DNA of 64,000 bases from MedAcidi-G1 sp002294285 (GCA_963999645.1 CAXEUY010000001.1:156038-220037); one strand, 5' to 3'; shown: positions 15,591 through 24,625, counted from the stretch's first letter. Translations and numbers: made by a program. The notes: generated by a model from the sequence alone, not told the origin.

Positions 15591-17369
15591 ATGGGAATTG
15601 TGGATGATGATATTCGTCGAGTCCGCGAAGAGTCCGACATAGTTCGGATAGTTACACAACATACGCAGTTGAAAAAAGTAGGCCGTTCGTGGAAAGGCCT
15701 GTGTCCTTTTCATAATGAAAAAACCCCCTCTTTCACAGTTAGTCAAGAGACAGGAAGGTATTACTGTTTCGGGTGTCAGGCAACAGGTGATTCGATTGAG
15801 TTCTTACGTCAAATTGAGAATCTAGATTTTGTTGCTGCTGTTGAAACCCTTGCTTCTCAAAGTGGGATATCACTTAGATACACCGACAAAAAAGAAGGTA
15901 AAACTCGTAACCGTAGAAAAGAATTAGTTGAGATAGTTGCACAAGCGGTCGACTTTTACAACAAGAAACTATTGGACAGAGACCAGCAAGATGCTCGTCC
16001 CGCACGAGAATATTTAAAACAAAGAGGCTTAGATGGTCGAATTGCAGAAAAGTTTTCTATTGGTTGGGCGCCTGACTCATGGGACTCGCTATGCAAGGAT
16101 CTGTCCATTTCAAATGAAGATCTAGTTGCTTCTGGTCTAGGAGGGATTAATAAGAATGGTGGACAGTATGATTTTTTTAGAAATCGCATACTTTTCCCAA
16201 TCTTTTCAGAGCAAGGAGATCCAGTAGCTTTTGGAGGTAGAAAACTTCCGAATGGAGATGGCCCTAAATATAAAAACACATCAGATGGTGCTGAAATATA
16301 TTCAAAAAGCCAAACCTTATACGGTCTTAATTGGGCGAAAGAAGAGGCCGCAAGGGTAGATGAACTAGTCGTTTGCGAAGGATACACCGACGTCATCGGA
16401 TGTCATGAGGCAGGAATATCGAGAGCAGTCGCAACATGCGGAACAGCTTTAACACGAGAACATGTAAGGAAGATGGCACGATTTGCAAAAAAAGTTACTT
16501 TAGCTTTTGATGCAGACAGCGCAGGTCAGTCTGCGGCTGAGAAGGCTTATGAATGGGAATCAGAATTCGATGTTCTTTTTAAAGTGGCAGACCTGCCCGA
16601 AGGGCAAGACCCAGGCGATTTAGCATTCTCAGATCCTGAAGAACTACGAAGGGTGATTGAAAATGCAAAACCTCTTATGCAATTTAGAGTCGACAGAGTT
16701 CTTGGTAAAGGAGATCTAGATAGCAAAGAAGGGAGAGCCAAAGCAGCTATTGAAGCAATGAAGGTAGTTGTAGAACATCCCGATCAACTAATTCGAGATC
16801 AGTACATAGTTCAGATCGCAGACAAGTGCCTTATTGGAGTGGATGAAGTAAGGAGACGCGCTTCAAAGGAAAACTCAACTACTGAAAAAGAAAGAGAAAC
16901 TTCGCTGGAAGATATTTCTAATAACCCTGTGGAGAGAATGACAGTTGAATATCAAGCTCTTCGAATGTGTATCCATAAACCTGAAGAAGTAAAAGATTGG
17001 TTTCATCCTGTTTTACTGTCAGATCCGCTTTCAGAGACCATTTATGAAGCTTTGAACACTTCAACAAATCTGCATGAAGCAAACGAAATGCTCGGAAAGG
17101 AGGCATCTGATCTCCTAGGGCGACTGTCTGTGGAGGAATCAGAAGATGATAAAGCACTTGGGGTTTTTTCACGACTTCTTTCGTTAGCGGCAGAACGAAA
17201 GGCAGTAGAGTTGGAATCTCTAGCGCGCCAATCCGGTGACCTTGTTGAATATCAAGCGGACATTTCCTATTTGAGACGAAGCGTGATGGAACTTAATCAA
17301 GAGGGAATTCATGAAATTGAAGCAGGGTTGAAATTGCGAAGTTGGCTTATAGATAAATCTGGAGTTTAG
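15591..17369 (+). CDS. dnaG: DNA primase DnaG
   Basis: 592 residues. The CHC2 zinc finger is visible (CPFHNEKTPSFTV, then YYCFGC), the TOPRIM core follows with VVCEGYTDVIG and the AFDADSAG metal-binding motif, and a helical C-terminal helicase-interaction region ends the protein. It synthesises RNA primers at the replication fork with DnaB. The gene is slightly shorter than many primases but complete. It lies in the recO-glyS-PPDK-dnaG order and is followed by tRNA-Asn. Confidence 0.95.
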   Translation: MGIVDDDIRRVREESDIVRIVTQHTQLKKVGRSWKGLCPFHNEKTPSFTVSQETGRYYCFGCQATGDSIEFLRQIENLDFVAAVETLASQSGISLRYTDKKEGKTRNRRKELVEIVAQAVDFYNKKLLDRDQQDARPAREYLKQRGLDGRIAEKFSIGWAPDSWDSLCKDLSISNEDLVASGLGGINKNGGQYDFFRNRILFPIFSEQGDPVAFGGRKLPNGDGPKYKNTSDGAEIYSKSQTLYGLNWAKEEAARVDELVVCEGYTDVIGCHEAGISRAVATCGTALTREHVRKMARFAKKVTLAFDADSAGQSAAEKAYEWESEFDVLFKVADLPEGQDPGDLAFSDPEELRRVIENAKPLMQFRVDRVLGKGDLDSKEGRAKAAIEAMKVVVEHPDQLIRDQYIVQIADKCLIGVDEVRRRASKENSTTEKERETSLEDISNNPVERMTVEYQALRMCIHKPEEVKDWFHPVLLSDPLSETIYEALNTSTNLHEANEMLGKEASDLLGRLSVEESEDDKALGVFSRLLSLAAERKAVELESLARQSGDLVEYQADISYLRRSVMELNQEGIHEIEAGLKLRSWLIDKSGV

Positions 17370-17450
17370 ATAGCGTAAATTCTGGAAAGATTTCGATCAC
17401 TTTTTAATGCAACAGGTATGGTTATCTGACTGATATTATTTGATTCTCCT

Positions 17451-17523
17451 TCCGGGGTAGCTCAGTTGGCAGAGCATCGGACTGTTAATCCGCTGGTCGT
17501 GGGTTCGAGCCCCACCCCCGGAG
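17451..17523 (+). tRNA. tRNA-Asn (GTT)
   Basis: A 73-base cloverleaf: acceptor TCCGGGG pairs with CCCCGGA, the D-arm holds AGCTCAGTTGGCAGAGC, the anticodon loop ACTGTTAATC gives anticodon GTT, and the T-arm is GTGGGTTCGAGCCCCAC. Discriminator G; no encoded CCA. It stands alone after dnaG. Confidence 0.95.
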
Positions 17524-17583
17524 CTTAAAAATTGTTATTTTCATCTGTTGGATACGTCTATTTGTAAATCAGGGAAAAATTTT

Positions 17584-17712
17584 ATGAGCGATGAACTTAA
17601 AGGTAGGGGTCCAATAGGGGAGTTGATAGCTAGAGTCTTCAAAATGGATGAGGAAGAAAAGCCATCCGAAGAAGAAGACTTTCAGGAACGAGACCCTTTT
17701 ATTCAAACATAA
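17584..17712 (+). CDS. small acidic ORF, 42 residues, unknown
   Basis: An ATG at 17584 with AGGGA eight bases upstream opens a 42-codon frame to TAA. The product starts MSDELKGRGPIGELI, then is strongly acidic (MDEEEKPSEEEDF) and ends RDPFIQT. There is no membrane segment or Cys. The good ribosome site and sensible codon use suggest a real gene; I know no homologue. It fills the gap between tRNA-Asn and the convergent hydroxylase gene. Confidence 0.45.
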   Translation: MSDELKGRGPIGELIARVFKMDEEEKPSEEEDFQERDPFIQT

Positions 17713-17749
17713 GATAGTTTTTGTTATCTATCTCTGTCCAGAGCGTAAA

Positions 17750-18655
17750 TTACTTAGGGTGAGACAGTAGGCAAGAAATTTTATTCTTCCAGCCGTCAGA
17801 TTTTCGAAGGTCTATAAACAAGTCGCCGAGTTCATGGTATGCGATTGCAAGAGGTTTAAAAGTTTTAATATTTTTAGTCAGACCATACTTAACTCTTCTC
17901 ACTTCTGGCTCAAAAGTTCCGAAAATTTTGTCCCACGTAATAAAAATCCCAGCATAGTTTTTGTCAATGTATTGAGGGTTTGAACCATGGTGAACACGAT
18001 GATGTGAGGGGGTGTTGAAAATATTTTCAATTGGCTTTGAGAGTCTTCCGATGGTTTCAGTATGAATCCAATATTGGTAGAGGAGATTCAGTTGCCCGGC
18101 TTTCATTACTTGTTGTGCGGGAATTCCCAGAAGTGGTAATGGCATGTGAACCCAGGAAACAAGGTACCCAGACCATGGCTGCCGAAGCGCTGTTGAAAGA
18201 TTGTAGTGCTCACTTGAATGATGGGTAACATGATTAGCCCAAAATATCCTTCTTTCATGCTGGATCCGATGGCTCCAGTAATAGAGAAAATCCCATCCAA
18301 TCATCGCAAATAGGAAAGACAGTTTGCGATTTTTGATATCGAACACTCTATGTGAGTAAAGAAATCTGTAGATCCTCCCTAGAAGTAAAGCGAAAAGAGT
18401 GTTGATTGTGATATTTCCTGCGAGCATTTTGAGACTCGCTTTTGTGTCGTTAGCTTCATACCCCACTGGCACCAAAGGGTCAGGATCAGGACTTGCTCCA
18501 GAGAGTTCCTCCTCGGACGCTTCATCCATGTCACCAAGTTCTCGTAGATGAGGTCGATTTTGAAGTGTTCTCGCCTCGGCGAGCATGGTGATAGCAAACA
18601 TTGGAAGAGAGATTGCATCTATAAAATCGAATTTAATATGTTTAGATTTACGCAT
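17750..18655 (-). CDS. sterol desaturase/fatty acid hydroxylase family membrane protein
   Basis: About 301 residues from the ATG at 18655; a TTG at 18691 that overlaps the upstream gene by 22 bases is the alternative. The three His boxes of the di-iron membrane hydroxylase family are present: HRIQHERR, HHSSEHYN and HHRVHHG. Several hydrophobic segments flank them. Members hydroxylate or desaturate lipids at the membrane; in bacteria the substrates include carotenoids, sterols and fatty acyl chains. It is coupled to a polyprenyl-phosphate glycosyltransferase/GtrA gene, which suggests work on envelope lipids. The true substrate is unknown. Confidence 0.85.
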   Translation of the reverse strand: MRKSKHIKFDFIDAISLPMFAITMLAEARTLQNRPHLRELGDMDEASEEELSGASPDPDPLVPVGYEANDTKASLKMLAGNITINTLFALLLGRIYRFLYSHRVFDIKNRKLSFLFAMIGWDFLYYWSHRIQHERRIFWANHVTHHSSEHYNLSTALRQPWSGYLVSWVHMPLPLLGIPAQQVMKAGQLNLLYQYWIHTETIGRLSKPIENIFNTPSHHRVHHGSNPQYIDKNYAGIFITWDKIFGTFEPEVRRVKYGLTKNIKTFKPLAIAYHELGDLFIDLRKSDGWKNKISCLLSHPK

Positions 18656-18669
18656 AGCTAAATACCAGT

Positions 18670-19839
18670 TTAAACGCGAATATTTCGCCAACTAAAGCGA
18701 GAACCTAGAAGATGGCCGCCTGGCATTACAACTGTGAGTGTCAGAAAAAAAGCCAGAAGAGGATCGAGGCTAAACCAGTTAACGAAAGCGTTAATGGCTA
18801 AGAGTCTTAAAAACATTAAAACACCTAGTGCAAGTTGCACACCGGCAAGTCTTCGAGTCCTATCTTTTAGTGTTCTTACTGGGCGACCCGCAAAGGTCCA
18901 CAGATCATGTAGAAGGATTGTGAACATAATTCCAGCTTCTCCGGCGATAGCGGCAGATCTGGTTAGATTCCAATTATTCAAATCAAAAAGCCAAAAGAAA
19001 ACTAAAGCATCCAGAATCAGCGCCCCAGCAGTCACAATTAGGTACCTGCTCAGGGCGCGGCTCCTTAGAGGTTGCACACGTAGTCGGAGTAGATGTCTCA
19101 GATAGGAGACATAGTGGCTTACGGCAACTTTGGATTTTCCAAATGACCTCTCAAGAAATACGTACGGAATTTCTTTAATGTTGCTTGTTTGCGATCGTGC
19201 AAGAATTTCCAAAAGTATTTTGTAGCCCACTGGGTCAAGTTCAGTTTCAGAGACAATTGAACGTTTAACGACGAAGTACCCGCTCATTGGATCAGTTACT
19301 TTCCCTATTGCTCCAGGTATAAGTAGTTGTCCTAAAGTTTGGGCTCCTTTTGAAAGTAGACGTCTTGAAAGAGACCATTTTTTTATCCCACCATCAGGTG
19401 TATAGCGACTAGCTATTACAACCCCATAATCACCCCTGTTGAATGTTTTGAATAGATCTTTTATGGTTTCTGAAGGGTGCTGCCCATCTCCATCCATCAC
19501 CCCTAGAAGGCGACCATTGGAATGATGCCATCCACAGATAACTGCTGTAGCGAGTCCTTTCTGGCCTAAACGACGCACCACGGTCAGTTCGGGTATTTCT
19601 TCTGATAGACCCGCTGCAACTTCCCATGTCTTATCGGGGCTGTCATCGTCTACAAGAATTATTTCAAAAGCAATCTGGAGTTCTATAAGAGTTTCACGTA
19701 GTGATAGAAGGAGTTGGGAAATACCAGAGGATTCATTAAAGGTTGGTATCACTACGCTTAGTTCTACGTCGCTTTGATTTTCAGCGGAAACTCTCAAGAT
19801 TTCAGAATTACTGACTTCTATGAGATTATTAAAGTCCAC
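18670..19839 (-). CDS. family 2 glycosyltransferase fused to GtrA-like membrane domain
   Basis: 389 residues. The N-terminal GT2 domain (residues about 28-250) has VVIPTFNES, the LVDDDSPD metal-site region, GVMDGDGQHP and the DPMSGYFVVKR motif of polyprenol-phosphate-mannose synthases. From about residue 265 a GtrA-type domain with four hydrophobic helices follows. Such fusions attach a sugar from a nucleotide donor to polyprenyl phosphate and are thought to flip the product. The membrane hydroxylase gene lies directly downstream. The sugar and its final acceptor are unknown. Confidence 0.9.
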   Translation of the reverse strand: MDFNNLIEVSNSEILRVSAENQSDVELSVVIPTFNESSGISQLLLSLRETLIELQIAFEIILVDDDSPDKTWEVAAGLSEEIPELTVVRRLGQKGLATAVICGWHHSNGRLLGVMDGDGQHPSETIKDLFKTFNRGDYGVVIASRYTPDGGIKKWSLSRRLLSKGAQTLGQLLIPGAIGKVTDPMSGYFVVKRSIVSETELDPVGYKILLEILARSQTSNIKEIPYVFLERSFGKSKVAVSHYVSYLRHLLRLRVQPLRSRALSRYLIVTAGALILDALVFFWLFDLNNWNLTRSAAIAGEAGIMFTILLHDLWTFAGRPVRTLKDRTRRLAGVQLALGVLMFLRLLAINAFVNWFSLDPLLAFFLTLTVVMPGGHLLGSRFSWRNIRV

Positions 19840-19932
19840 AAAAACTCCTGTATTTGGCGATTATGTATAAAAATAATCGTACTTGCTTGCTCAGAACTAA
19901 GGCACTTGGCGATTGTTTTGTAATACTGCATT

Positions 19933-20005
19933 GGGCCGGTAGCTCAGTGGTTAGAGCAGACGACTCATAATCGTCCGGTCGCGGGTTCGATCCCCGCTCG
20001 GCCCA
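19933..20005 (+). tRNA. tRNA with CAT anticodon (elongator Met, or Ile2 if lysidine-modified)
   Basis: 73 bases: acceptor GGGCCGG pairs with TCGGCCC (one G-T pair), D-arm AGCTCAGTGGTTAGAGC, anticodon loop CTCATAA, T-arm CGCGGGTTCGATCCCCGC, discriminator A at 20005, CCA not encoded. CAT can mean Met or, after TilS modification, Ile reading ATA. The stem identity elements were not compared against references, so I leave both open. The next coding sequence starts only three bases later. Confidence 0.92.
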
Positions 20006-20008
20006 CTT

Positions 20009-21040
20009 ATGAAGGCAGCATTAATTACTGAAAAAGAAACGATTAGTTTTCTTGAGTTTGAAGAGCCAGAACCCGGGGCCGATCAGGTAGTTGTCGATAT
20101 AACATTGTGCGGAATATGTGGAACTGACATACACGGATATAAAACGCCAGGACCAATGAGGCCATCCATCTGTGGGCATGAATGGACTGGTGTCGTTAGT
20201 AAAACTGGCGTTGAGGTTACGAGAATCACTGAAGGGGACCGAGTGGTGGTCTCTGTTCCGCCATCTTGTGGTTCTTGTTCTGCTTGCTTGGCGGGTCAAA
20301 TGGATAAATGCATGACAGTTCTGGAAGCTACGGTAGGGGCAGGTCGTTTCGACACGCCACACGGTGGTTTTGCTGCCCAGATTGCAGTTAACCATTGGAG
20401 AACATTTTTGGCTGATCCAAGACTTACCGAAATTCAAGCGGCACAAATTGAACCTACAACCATATGTTTCCATGCGGTAAGGTCAACCCCCCCTGCATTG
20501 GGTGATGTTGTAGTGGTGCAGGGAGCGGGTCCAATAGGGTTAACCACCCTTCAGTGGGCTCGTGTTGCTGGTGCAGAAACACTCATAGCGGTTGAACCTG
20601 ACCCTAATAGGAGAGAAGTTGCTTTGGCTCTTGGGGCCGATCACGCCGTAGAGGCGGGAGACTCAGCCGAAGAGTTCGTAAAAGATCTAACCTCAGGATT
20701 AGGGGCAGATGTCGTGTATGAATGCGCTGGTGTTGCTCCTGCTCTTCAAAGTGCCGTTGACTTGACTCGAAGAGGTGGAAAAGTCTCATTGATCGGTTTG
20801 GCTGCCTCTGACGCAATTACCAAGCCGGCTGAATGGTTGCGAAAAGAAATAAGCGTTTTCGCTTCGTTAGGCTATACACACGAAGAGTTTGAAATGTCAA
20901 TGTCCTACGTGGCTGACGGCAGGGTTGATCTAGATGCTATTCATACTGGAAGTTTCCCTCTAAATGACATCGAGGAAGCTTTTTCGGAATTATCAAGTGG
21001 TGTTTCGGAACAACTTAAAGTCCTGATCGATCCAAGATAA
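20009..21040 (+). CDS. zinc-dependent alcohol dehydrogenase (medium-chain)
   Basis: 343 residues. The MDR features are all visible: catalytic zinc site CGICGTDIHG (Cys about residue 36) and GHEWTG, a structural zinc loop with four Cys (CGSCSACLAGQMDKC), and the NAD-binding VQGAGPIGLTTLQ. The family covers sorbitol, threonine and 2,3-butanediol dehydrogenases; substrate unknown. The ATG is four bases after the tRNA end, so there is no separate ribosome-binding site. The start is firm, because MKAALI begins the fold. Confidence 0.9.
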   Translation: MKAALITEKETISFLEFEEPEPGADQVVVDITLCGICGTDIHGYKTPGPMRPSICGHEWTGVVSKTGVEVTRITEGDRVVVSVPPSCGSCSACLAGQMDKCMTVLEATVGAGRFDTPHGGFAAQIAVNHWRTFLADPRLTEIQAAQIEPTTICFHAVRSTPPALGDVVVVQGAGPIGLTTLQWARVAGAETLIAVEPDPNRREVALALGADHAVEAGDSAEEFVKDLTSGLGADVVYECAGVAPALQSAVDLTRRGGKVSLIGLAASDAITKPAEWLRKEISVFASLGYTHEEFEMSMSYVADGRVDLDAIHTGSFPLNDIEEAFSELSSGVSEQLKVLIDPR

Positions 21041-21196
21041 TTAGATCCGTTCTCCGATTTTCCAACCCGCAATTGATCCAGCTGGTACAAGAATCGCGAA
21101 CGCCCACCATTCCTCCACTAAACCTCCAGCGATAATTGCTCCTGCTATTGAGAAGATTGCTCCAAAAAATACCGGAGCAATGGTTGTTTTACTCAT
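21041..21196 (-). CDS. small membrane protein, 51 residues
   Basis: On the minus strand an ATG at 21196 with GGGAG a few bases upstream opens a 51-codon frame that ends at the convergent alcohol dehydrogenase stop. The product is hydrophobic: PVFFGAIFSIAGAIIAGGL, a short EEWW turn, then FAILVPAGSIAGW and a charged end (KIGERI), i.e. two transmembrane helices. I do not recognise the family. The frame and ribosome site support a real gene that would be missed by length cut-offs. Confidence 0.6.
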   Translation of the reverse strand: MSKTTIAPVFFGAIFSIAGAIIAGGLVEEWWAFAILVPAGSIAGWKIGERI

Positions 21197-21418
21197 AGTT
21201 CTCCCATCCTTCAAGGAAACATTACAAGATTAATCATTATTGATCTTGGATGATTTGAAAACATGGGTTATTTGACTTGGAATCGATTAGAGGTGGATCT
21301 TAAAAAATTTTCAACATTTAAAATTGTTTACTTAATGAAAATTATTAAAATTCCCACTTTTAGACATATTGTCACCACAGAGAGTAATAAAATGTATTCA
21401 GATAGGTTTAGGTGTTGA

Positions 21419-21952
21419 ATGGAAAAAGATTCAGAAGATCAAGATAAGGCATACAGGATCCTTGTCGGTGAAAGAATCCGTTCCATCCGTAAGCAGAAGC
21501 GTCTTTCACTGCAAGAAGTGGAGTCAAGATCTGAAGCCGAATTTAAAGCGTCTGTTTTGGGAGCATACGAAAGGGCAGACAGAGCAATTTCTGTTCCAAG
21601 ATTGCAAAGACTTGCAATCTTCTACAACGTCCCAGTGGATCAACTTTTGCCAGGAGAAGATGCACTTAATGAACTGACTGAAAGTTCGTTCTCTTCGACA
21701 GATAGCGATTTGAACGATAGAAGTATTGTTATCGATTTAACGAAACTTAGTGACTCCAAAGCTCCAGAGTCAGCTGTGATAGATCGCTACTTAAAAATCA
21801 TTCAAGTCAAGAGGCAGGATTTTAATGGCCGTGTTCTAACTATAAGACGCGATGATTTACAGGCGTTAGCCGCAATTATCGGGACAACAGTAGAGGAAGC
21901 CCCTCAACGGCTTGACGATTTAAATTTGCTTCGAGATGCGATTTCAAGCTAG
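21419..21952 (+). CDS. bldD: BldD-family transcriptional regulator (probable c-di-GMP sensor)
   Basis: 177 residues. A helix-turn-helix of Cro/C1 type occupies residues 11-80 (VGERIRSIRKQKRLSLQEVE, then YERADRAISVPRLQRLA). The C-terminal domain matches BldD: YLKIIQVKRQD followed by FNGRVLTIRRDDLQAL. In Streptomyces BldD the c-di-GMP signature is RGD-x8-RQDDD; here it reads R132-Q-D134, eight residues, then R143-R-D-D, so the charged residues and spacing are kept with two substitutions. It should act as a master transcription regulator controlled by the second messenger. It is 33 bases upstream of secA, an unusual place for a BldD gene. Confidence 0.88.
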   Translation: MEKDSEDQDKAYRILVGERIRSIRKQKRLSLQEVESRSEAEFKASVLGAYERADRAISVPRLQRLAIFYNVPVDQLLPGEDALNELTESSFSSTDSDLNDRSIVIDLTKLSDSKAPESAVIDRYLKIIQVKRQDFNGRVLTIRRDDLQALAAIIGTTVEEAPQRLDDLNLLRDAISS

Positions 21953-21962
21953 TACCCCTATA

Positions 21963-21972
21963 ACCGGCCGGT
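21963..21972. repeat. GC-rich perfect palindrome ahead of secA
   Basis: ACCGGCCGGT is a perfect 10-bp palindrome 13 bases before the secA ATG, GC-rich in an AT-rich region. It could be a small operator or a hairpin near the ribosome site; no second copy was seen nearby. Confidence 0.3.
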
Positions 21973-21985
21973 AGTCTTAAAAACG

Positions 21986-24574
21986 ATGAGTGTTTTATCA
22001 CGTGTTCTTCGAAGTGGTGAGGGTAAGAAACTTAAAGCTATTGAATCTTTGGTACCTGATATAAATTCCTATGAACCAGAGTTTGAAAAATTACCGGATC
22101 AAGCACTTCAAGCCAAAACAAATGAATTTAAAGAAAGACTGGGAAGAGGGGAAGAACTCGATGACCTGCTAGTCGAATCTTTCGCTGTTGTCAGAGAAGC
22201 TGCACGTAGGGTCATCGGACAGCGTCATTACGACGTCCAGATGATGGGAGGCATAGCTTTGCATCTTGGCTGGGTAGCAGAGATGAGGACCGGAGAAGGT
22301 AAAACTCTAGTTTCAACGCTAGCTGCATATTTGAATGGACTAGCCGGAAAGGGTGTCCACCTGTGCACAGTTAACGATTATTTAGCGACCCGAGACAGTG
22401 AGTGGATGGGTCAGCTTCATAAATGGCTCGGTCTTTCTGTTGGGTTGGTTGTCCCATCTGTCGCTGACAGGGTTGAAAAACGTAAAGCCTATTTGGCTGA
22501 TATTACATACGGAACTAATAATGAACTTGGTTTTGATTATTTACGTGACAACATGGCTTTAGACAAGGATGAACTCAGCCAAAGGGGGCACAACTTCTGC
22601 ATTGTCGATGAGGTTGATTCAATCTTGATAGACGAGGCTAGAACACCTTTGATAATTAGTGGCAAGGCAAGCGATGCACTGGAGATGTATCAGAAATTTT
22701 CAACAGTGGTAAGGAACCTTAAACGAGATTCGCATTATGAGGTTGATGAAGAAAAGAGAATAATTGCTCCCACAGAAGATGGAGTAAAAGCAGTTGAGAA
22801 AGCATTAGGTATCGAGAATTTATATGACCAGGTTTCTTCGAACCTAGTGCATCAATTACATGCTGCAATTAAAGCAAAAGAGTTGTATCAAAAAGACCGT
22901 GATTACATAGTGACTGATGGTGAAGTAAGAATCGTTGATGAGTTCACAGGACGTGTTCTTGAAGGTCGTAGATGGTCTGATGGGATACATCAAGCGATTG
23001 AAGCTAAAGAGAAAGTTTCTGTAAAAGAAGAAAATCAAACTCTAGCCACTATCACTTTGCAGAATTATTTTCGTATGTACGAGAAACTTTCAGGTATGAC
23101 TGGAACTGCTTCAACTGAGGCGGCAGAGCTTTCGGGTATTTATGGTTTGCAAGTAGTCACAATTCCCACTCATAAGCCAATGGTCAGAGATGACCGTTCC
23201 GACCTTGTCTACAAGACTGAAGCAGGGAAATTTCAAGCTTTGGTAAGCGACATAGTTGAGAGACAATCAAAAGGCCAGCCCGTATTGGTGGGAACCATTT
23301 CAGTTGAAAAATCTGAAAAAATTTCACGAGAACTAGAGAAACGAGGGATTTCTCACGAGGTTCTTAACGCTAAACAGCACTTCAGAGAGGCAGAAATAGT
23401 TTCGCAAGCTGGACGTCCAGGTGCTGTAACTGTAGCTACGAATATGGCTGGTAGAGGCGTTGACATAATGCTTGGTGGAAATCCATCCACACATGGAGAT
23501 GAGGTTCTTGAAAGCGGAGGTCTTTATGTTTTGGGAACAGAGCGCCATGAAAGTAGAAGGATTGACAATCAGCTTCGCGGGCGAAGTGGTCGACAGGGAG
23601 ACGTAGGAGAAAGCCGCTTCTATCTCTCACTTGAAGACGAACTTATGAGACTTTTCGCATCTGGTGCCTTGCGTAATGTGATGGACCGGACTTTGCCAGA
23701 AGATGTGCCAATTGAGTCAAAAATGGTGACAAAAGCTATAGAAAGAGCTCAAACCACGGTTGAGCAAAAGAATGCAGAAGCGCGGAAAAACGTCTTGAAA
23801 TATGACGAAGTTATGAATGAACAGAGAAAAGTCATATATAGGAGGCGCAATGAAATACTTAACGGGGCGGATCTTAGAGGTTCCGTTTTGGAGGCAGTAG
23901 ATGCAGTAGTAGATGAGATGTTGGAAACCTTTTGCGCTGAAGAGATGCCTGAAGATTGGGATTTGACGGGTCTGTTGAATGAGGTAAATGGATTTTGGCC
24001 CAGCAAAATTCTCTTAGATGATTTGGATTCGATCCAAGAAATTTCGGATTTAGAAAGGCTTTTAAAGGACAGCGCGGTTGAGTTATTTGAGTCAAGAGAG
24101 AGAGATCTTGGTGTAGAAAATTTACGTGAAGTTGAGCGGCAAGTGATGCTCAGAATAATTGATCAAAGATGGAGAGAGCATCTTTATGAAATGGACCATC
24201 TTCGCGATGGGATTCATTTAAGAGCTATGGCGCAGAAGGACCCTACAACCGAATGGCAAAGAGAAGGTTTTGAATTATTTCAAGAATTAACTGAAATTTT
24301 GCGAAGAGATTTGGTTCGCTACATTATGCGGGTTCAAGTGTCTTCAGCAGAACAAGAAGAAAGAATTCCAGAAGAGCTTGAAACAAGCGGCCCCGAAGGC
24401 CCTGTTTCAGGAGCAGCGGCAGTAGCAATGGCGGCTGGTGTTCCCGAAGAAGTAAAAGAAAGTAGAAAAATTGTCACTCAACAAAAAGTAAAAGATGAAA
24501 AAGAGTCGACACCGAGAAACGCTCCTTGCCATTGCGGTTCCGGACGCAAGTTTAAACATTGCCACGGCCGTTGA
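21986..24574 (+). CDS. secA: preprotein translocase ATPase SecA
   Basis: 862 residues. The motor motifs are present: MRTGEGKTLV (Walker A), IVDEVDSILIDEARTPL (Walker B), the preprotein cross-linking region, and TNMAGRGVDIMLGG and RGRSGRQGD of the second nucleotide-binding fold. The C-terminus ends in the SEC-C zinc motif with CHCGSGRKFKHC, which binds zinc and SecB or ribosomes. SecA drives Sec-dependent protein export. The preceding bldD-like gene may share a transcript; prfB, ftsE and ftsX follow on the same strand. Confidence 0.97.
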   Translation: MSVLSRVLRSGEGKKLKAIESLVPDINSYEPEFEKLPDQALQAKTNEFKERLGRGEELDDLLVESFAVVREAARRVIGQRHYDVQMMGGIALHLGWVAEMRTGEGKTLVSTLAAYLNGLAGKGVHLCTVNDYLATRDSEWMGQLHKWLGLSVGLVVPSVADRVEKRKAYLADITYGTNNELGFDYLRDNMALDKDELSQRGHNFCIVDEVDSILIDEARTPLIISGKASDALEMYQKFSTVVRNLKRDSHYEVDEEKRIIAPTEDGVKAVEKALGIENLYDQVSSNLVHQLHAAIKAKELYQKDRDYIVTDGEVRIVDEFTGRVLEGRRWSDGIHQAIEAKEKVSVKEENQTLATITLQNYFRMYEKLSGMTGTASTEAAELSGIYGLQVVTIPTHKPMVRDDRSDLVYKTEAGKFQALVSDIVERQSKGQPVLVGTISVEKSEKISRELEKRGISHEVLNAKQHFREAEIVSQAGRPGAVTVATNMAGRGVDIMLGGNPSTHGDEVLESGGLYVLGTERHESRRIDNQLRGRSGRQGDVGESRFYLSLEDELMRLFASGALRNVMDRTLPEDVPIESKMVTKAIERAQTTVEQKNAEARKNVLKYDEVMNEQRKVIYRRRNEILNGADLRGSVLEAVDAVVDEMLETFCAEEMPEDWDLTGLLNEVNGFWPSKILLDDLDSIQEISDLERLLKDSAVELFESRERDLGVENLREVERQVMLRIIDQRWREHLYEMDHLRDGIHLRAMAQKDPTTEWQREGFELFQELTEILRRDLVRYIMRVQVSSAEQEERIPEELETSGPEGPVSGAAAVAMAAGVPEEVKESRKIVTQQKVKDEKESTPRNAPCHCGSGRKFKHCHGR

Positions 24575-24625
24575 TATCCAAGTCAATAGACTAATTGAGC
24601 GTGTCTTTTAGGAGAAATATTTCAA

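Noticed and set aside
21272..21300. TTGACT as -35 of a bldD promoter
   Set aside because: No acceptable -10 lies 16-18 bp downstream.
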